DNA of 8,759 nt from Gemmatimonadota bacterium (GTDB taxonomy: Bacteria; Gemmatimonadota; Gemmatimonadetes; Gemmatimonadales; GWC2-71-9). The position numbers and the translations under genes were made by a program. The notes below the pieces were generated by a model, which searched no databases, was not told the origin of the DNA, and saw nothing but the letters and a program-made list of their open reading frames with translations. This document shows positions 6,222 to 8,759 of this stretch, in pieces (positions within the stretch are counted from its first letter, which is position 1; every line of letters begins with the position of its first letter). Location of the stretch: assembly GCA_029862935.1 (NCBI GenBank), contig JAOTWK010000124.1, positions 1 to 8,759 of the forward strand, read 5' to 3'.

Positions 6222-6743
6222 ATGCCGTCGAGCCTCGACCTCGCTGACTCAGTTCTCACGGCTTGGCGCACAAATCATCGCGTGACCGTGTTTTTGTTAC
6301 AGAGCCTGCCGCGCGCACTTTGGTCGCAGAAAGTGCCCGGATGTCCACGCCGCACGGTACGCATGATTGCTGGTCACATCCACAACGCCCGGTGTATGTG
6401 GATCAAGTGGTTGGGGCGCGAGCACGGTGTCACGGTGCCGCGGTCGGTCGATCGACATCGGGTAACCCCAGCAAAGCTGATCGCTGCACTCAATCGAAGC
6501 GGCAAAGGCATCGAAGCGCTGCTCCAACTCGGACTCGAGGACGGCGGCGTTCTTCCCGCGAAGGTGCCCTACCGCAACGTGCCGAATGACGTCGTGCACG
6601 TGCTTGCCTACCTCGTCGCGCATGAGGGCCACCACCGCGGCCAGATATGCTTACTCGCACGTCAACTTGGACACCGGCTACCGACCGAGGTCACCAACGG
6701 GCTGTGGCAGTGGTCCAAGCGCGCAGCGGAAGTCAGTTCCTGA
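6222..6743 (+). CDS. DinB-fold protein 2
   Basis: A 173-residue DinB-superfamily protein. The candidate metal triad is His52 (GHIHNAR) with His134 and His138 in HEGHHRGQI, the classical H-E-x-x-H-x-G-Q signature of the family. His54 is an alternative first ligand. Between them lies a helical stretch with SLPRALWSQ near 28-36, where family members have a similar L-x-x-L/P-x-x-x-W pattern. Its ATG is 1 nt after the stop of DinB 1 (TGA-T-ATG), and it has no Shine-Dalgarno of its own beyond the upstream gene's end, so it probably depends on coupled translation. Identity to its neighbours is low outside the histidine motifs, indicating an old duplication or independent recruitment. Confidence 0.87.
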   Translation: MPSSLDLADSVLTAWRTNHRVTVFLLQSLPRALWSQKVPGCPRRTVRMIAGHIHNARCMWIKWLGREHGVTVPRSVDRHRVTPAKLIAALNRSGKGIEALLQLGLEDGGVLPAKVPYRNVPNDVVHVLAYLVAHEGHHRGQICLLARQLGHRLPTEVTNGLWQWSKRAAEVSS

Positions 6744-6772
6744 TGCACATGCGCACAACGAGGAGCCGATGA
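6743..6772 (+). CDS. Nine-codon mini-ORF bridging DinB 2 and DinB 3
   Basis: ATG at 6743 shares its A with the TGA of DinB 2, and the frame (MHMRTTRSR) ends in a TGA at 6770-6772 that overlaps the ATG of DinB 3 as ATGA. The AGGAG for DinB 3 lies inside it. It could pass ribosomes from one gene to the next by termination and restart, or be a chance frame. It is listed as a possible coupling element and not as a functional peptide. Confidence 0.25.
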   Translation: MHMRTTRSR

Positions 6773-7293
6773 TACCCCCTGGTGCGCTCGCCACCGAGTT
6801 GCGCGGACTGCATGCAGAACTGGAGTACGCGTGGGAGGTCGCCCAGGAGGAGCGTCGGTGGAGTCTCTTACAGCCAGCGGTATCGAGTTGGTCCGTGGGC
6901 GATCACCTCGAGCACCTGATGCTCGCGGACACCGGCATCTTGAACTGGTTGCACCGTGCGGCACTCGGTGAAGAATTCGACACAGCAGGCCGGCCTTCGA
7001 AGATCGGGTACGTGATTCTCGCGACTGGATTCATTCCACGCGGCAAGGGAACGGCACCCGAGCGGACCCTGCCCGAGCACCTCGACCGCGATGTGGTTCT
7101 CGATGGCCTTGGTCGAGTTCGACAGTTGGCGGGCGATCTGCAGCAGCGGACCAGCGAGCTCCGGAACACTAGCGCTCGTCGGCGGCACCCAGCGCTGGGA
7201 TTCCTCAACGCGCACCAATGGACCCGCTTTGCCCACGTGCACCACCGGCATCACCGCAAGATCATGGCAGACATCATGCGGCGGTCGGTGTGA
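6769..7293 (+). CDS. DinB-fold protein 3 (DinB_2/DUF1569-like)
   Basis: A 174-residue protein of the DinB superfamily, in a different branch from its two neighbours. The first metal ligand is probably His49 in WSVGDHLEHLMLAD (41-54). The second and third are His158 and His162 in QWTRFAHVHHRHHRKI (150-165). The segment LGFLNAHQWTRFAHVHHRHH matches the DinB_2/DUF1569 ending, where G-x-L-x-x-x-x-W precedes H-x-x-H-H. The gap between first and second ligands (109 residues) is longer than in DinB 1 and 2 (about 80), from a loop rich in Gly, Pro and charge (about 67-110). The start is the ATG at 6769, with AGGAG only 3 nt upstream; no other in-frame start lies nearby. It follows DinB 2 by 25 nt. 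Substrate unknown. Confidence 0.8.
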   Translation: MIPPGALATELRGLHAELEYAWEVAQEERRWSLLQPAVSSWSVGDHLEHLMLADTGILNWLHRAALGEEFDTAGRPSKIGYVILATGFIPRGKGTAPERTLPEHLDRDVVLDGLGRVRQLAGDLQQRTSELRNTSARRRHPALGFLNAHQWTRFAHVHHRHHRKIMADIMRRSV

Positions 7294-7315
7294 CCTCCAT
7301 CTCTAGCCGAACACC

Positions 7316-7873
7316 ATGGCGTTCCTCGACCGGTTCAAACGGCAGTCCGTAACCCCGACCCAGCACTGGGTGGAAGATCGCTCAGTCTCCCTCGTGGCCG
7401 ACTTCGACACGTTTTGTCTGTGCGGTGTGGCCCTAGGGGACGTCGTTGAAGGTCTCGGGTTTCTCGGACCCGCTGTCCAAGCTTACGACTTCCCCCGGAA
7501 GGGATTAGTCCTGGACGTAGCCGACAGCAGGCTCGAGGGATTCTGTGTCGCGCTTTCCGACGCGGCAACTGACCTCTTCCCGATGAACGTCCAGGCCATA
7601 TCAGCATTCCGTGGAGTCATTCGCGCCGGAGGTCGCGATTGGCACCCACGTGAGCTGGCGCGGGAAGCTGACTTTCGAGAACTGTGGGGTGAGCCCTACT
7701 GGCGGGACGTCGACGATCAGGAGATTCTCTTGTTCTTCGAACTTCGAGATCGGGAGATCCAAGTCGAGTTGACGTTGGCCGGCATGCCGAAGGCTCTCAT
7801 CATAGGGAAGCCTCTCCTCGCCGACCCGGACCAACGGACGGCCTACGGCGTCACCAAGCCGTGGCCGCCCTAG
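7316..7873 (+). CDS. Unknown cytosolic protein with conserved-looking C-terminus
   Basis: A 185-residue protein without signal peptide or membrane helix. The N-terminus MAFLDRFKRQ is amphipathic. The C-terminal half has features of a conserved family: AGGRDWHPRELAREADFRELWGEP (about 103-126), a W-R-D-V-D-D-x-E acidic stretch, then strands ILLFFELRD and IQVELTLAG, and an ending LADPDQRTAYGVTKPWPP that I have seen in uncharacterised proteins of environmental bacteria. I cannot tie it to a named domain. Predicted mixed alpha/beta. No clear Shine-Dalgarno; the ATG lies 22 nt after DinB 3, so it is probably in the same transcript. It converges with the next gene, only 7 bp between stop codons. Confidence 0.75.
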   Translation: MAFLDRFKRQSVTPTQHWVEDRSVSLVADFDTFCLCGVALGDVVEGLGFLGPAVQAYDFPRKGLVLDVADSRLEGFCVALSDAATDLFPMNVQAISAFRGVIRAGGRDWHPRELAREADFRELWGEPYWRDVDDQEILLFFELRDREIQVELTLAGMPKALIIGKPLLADPDQRTAYGVTKPWPP

Positions 7874-7880
7874 TTGACGC

Positions 7881-8357
7881 TCAGCGCCCGAACTCCTTTT
7901 CCATGCCTTCGGCCATCCCCTTGAACGCACCCTGCATGGCCTCGCCCATCGCTTCGGCCATCGCCCCAACGGACGCGCCCAGCACCGCTCCCATCATCGA
8001 TCCCATCGTGCGGTCGAGCTCGATCTTCCACTCCCCGCCCTCTTGTATGAGATGGGTCGCGAACGAGACGGTCGTGGGACCATCCTCGCCCCAATCCGAA
8101 AGCGTGGTCTCGACTGTCGCGTCATCACCATCGATCTCGATGTCACCCAACGTGTAGTCCCGCGCAGCCGAGTCGCCGTCGTCTGTATTGACTCGGGCCA
8201 TGCTCGACTGGCTGACGTACGACATTGCGAGCTCGCCATCACCGGCCTTGCCGGCATCCCAAAATGCGCGCGTAACGGCTCTGACCTCCTCCGCGTTGTT
8301 CCCGCATCCGAGGAGTGCCGTGCACGCCAACAACGTGAGGAGATTTCGTGGCTTCAT
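7881..8357 (-). CDS. Lipoprotein with NTF2-like domain and glycine-zipper tail
   Basis: A 158-residue predicted lipoprotein. The signal ends in lipobox LLGC (15-18), so Cys18 is lipidated. +2 is Gly, compatible with the outer membrane. Residues about 22-115 look like the DUF4878/NTF2-like fold: a helix with EVRAVTRAFWDAGKAGDGELAMSYVS, then strands ending in EGGEWKIELDR. The tail from 118 is different: glycines at 119, 123, 127, 131, 143, 147 and 151, every fourth residue, with Glu at 135 and 139 in the same register and many Met and Ala. This is a glycine zipper, a motif found in membrane-inserting and helix-packing segments. The ATG at 8357 is chosen because GGGAG lies 8 nt upstream and it begins the signal; the open frame to 8555 is arbitrary. 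Function unknown. Confidence 0.82.
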   Translation of the reverse strand: MKPRNLLTLLACTALLGCGNNAEEVRAVTRAFWDAGKAGDGELAMSYVSQSSMARVNTDDGDSAARDYTLGDIEIDGDDATVETTLSDWGEDGPTTVSFATHLIQEGGEWKIELDRTMGSMMGAVLGASVGAMAEAMGEAMQGAFKGMAEGMEKEFGR

Positions 8358-8365
8358 TGTCCGTA

Positions 8366-8370
8366 CTCCC
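8366..8370 (-). promoter_or_regulatory. Ribosome binding site GGGAG deciding the start at 8357
   Basis: On the minus strand this reads GGGAG, 8 nt before the ATG at 8357-8355. It supports the start that opens the lipoprotein signal. Confidence 0.65.
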
Positions 8371-8458
8371 GAGTGACTGGCCGCCATACGTATCCCGGCG
8401 TGCACCGTGCAGCTCGGCACGCCACGGGACGAGACTGCGCCAATATGTGGAGCGCACA

Positions 8459-8494
8459 CGCTGACCAATGTGAGCTTGCTCACACCGGTCAGCG
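8459..8494. promoter_or_regulatory. Nested palindrome with CRP-type operator core
   Basis: CGCTGACC (8459-8466) pairs with GGTCAGCG (8487-8494). Inside, TGTGAGC (8469-8475) pairs with GCTCACA (8478-8484), with a 2x2 mismatch between the two stems. The core is exactly TGTGA-N6-TCACA, the consensus of the CRP branch of the CRP/FNR regulators. It lies in the spacer between two divergent genes. On the minus strand an AT-rich CATATT (8447-8442) could be a -10 box. If so, the palindrome centre would fall near -41.5, an activator position, but this promoter is a guess. Confidence 0.55.
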
Positions 8495-8554
8495 CATTCG
8501 TCCCGGCGCCTGGACAGGCCCTCGTGCGCGACCCCATCTTTGCCCACACGTCCA

Positions 8555-8759
8555 ATGACCAACAGAACTTGGAACTCGCCGTGGACGCTCACGATCGTGG
8601 TCGCCACGCTTGCGGATTTCGCCGTTCGGTTCGCGTTGCCGTTTGATATGAAGCGGGTACTCCTCACCGAGGCCGTGCTGTTTCCAGCGACGGGCTTGGT
8701 ACTGCTGTGGCTCGTGCGGCGATTTCCGCGTCGACGCGGGTGGAAGCGGGTGCTCCTAT
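8555..8759 (+). CDS. Membrane protein, 3' end outside the window
   Basis: The frame is open from 8465 to the window edge, and from the ATG at 8555 it encodes 68 residues with two predicted membrane helices. These are about 10-30 (WTLTIVVATLADFAVRF) and about 38-54 (TEAVLFPATGLVLLWLV), then the basic segment RRFPRRRGWKR, consistent with a positive-inside loop. There is no good Shine-Dalgarno before the ATG, so the exact start is uncertain; TTG at 8540 or ATG at 8648 are alternatives. The protein cannot be assigned to a family from this fragment. It is divergent from the glycine-zipper lipoprotein and could share its operator. A 15-bp near-repeat within it encodes KRVLL twice. Confidence 0.55.
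   Translation, partial: MTNRTWNSPWTLTIVVATLADFAVRFALPFDMKRVLLTEAVLFPATGLVLLWLVRRFPRRRGWKRVLL

Noticed and set aside
3960..7318. Shared 10-mer GAACACCATG at the starts of the DUF5808 gene and the unknown gene at 7316
   Set aside because: It occurs only twice, includes the start codon, and has no extended similarity; probably chance.
8407..8646. 79-codon plus-strand frame ending in TGA just before an ATG at 8648
   Set aside because: The product has no coherent hydrophobic or domain pattern and covers the palindrome; the overlapping frame from 8555 gives a sensible membrane protein through the same stretch.
1..8759. CRISPR array, tRNA or rRNA genes, transposases, toxin-antitoxin or restriction genes
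   Set aside because: No regularly spaced repeats, cloverleaf-like sequences, terminal inverted repeats with a transposase, or matching protein motifs were seen on either strand.

Overview
The window looks like chromosomal DNA from a GC-rich, free-living, Gram-negative bacterium. Several products carry Sec signal peptides or lipoboxes, one is a periplasmic di-haem peroxidase, and ribosome binding sites are of the AGGAG type. The mix of small families (DUF6265, TIGR03987/HsmA, DUF5808, DUF2007, several DinB-fold proteins, SgcJ/DUF4440-like) resembles environmental Gemmatimonadota, but this is an impression from gene content and not a proof. I see no rRNA, tRNA, transposase, CRISPR array, phage gene or integron site.

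Layout. Left block (35-2672), all on the minus strand: a secreted NTF2-like (DUF4440-type) protein, a short-form adenylate kinase, and a MauG/CcpA-type di-haem cytochrome c peroxidase. A perfect 12-bp terminator hairpin separates the peroxidase from the kinase, and a plausible promoter for the kinase follows it. A 362-bp divergent spacer (2673-3034) separates this block from the middle block.

Middle block (3035-7873), ten small genes on the plus strand with short gaps: secreted DUF6265 protein, four-helix TIGR03987/HsmA membrane protein, DUF5808 membrane protein, DUF2007 protein, GNAT acetyltransferase, small unknown lipoprotein, three consecutive DinB-fold proteins, and a conserved-looking unknown protein. 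The first pair and the DinB trio are tightly packed enough to be co-translated. The others may form one or several transcripts. No shared pathway is evident.

Right block: a minus-strand lipoprotein with a C-terminal glycine-zipper tail (7881-8357) converges on the unknown protein with only 7 bp between them. A 197-bp divergent spacer holds a 36-bp nested palindrome whose core is an exact TGTGA-N6-TCACA, the CRP-type operator consensus. A membrane protein gene starting near 8555 runs off the right edge.

Most noteworthy: the nested CRP-like palindrome, the glycine-zipper lipoprotein beside it, the three DinB paralogues in a row with a nine-codon mini-ORF bridging the second and third, and a peroxidase in which a tyrosine appears to sit where classical enzymes have the axial methionine. 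I found no convincing evidence of a complete new defence or mobile system.
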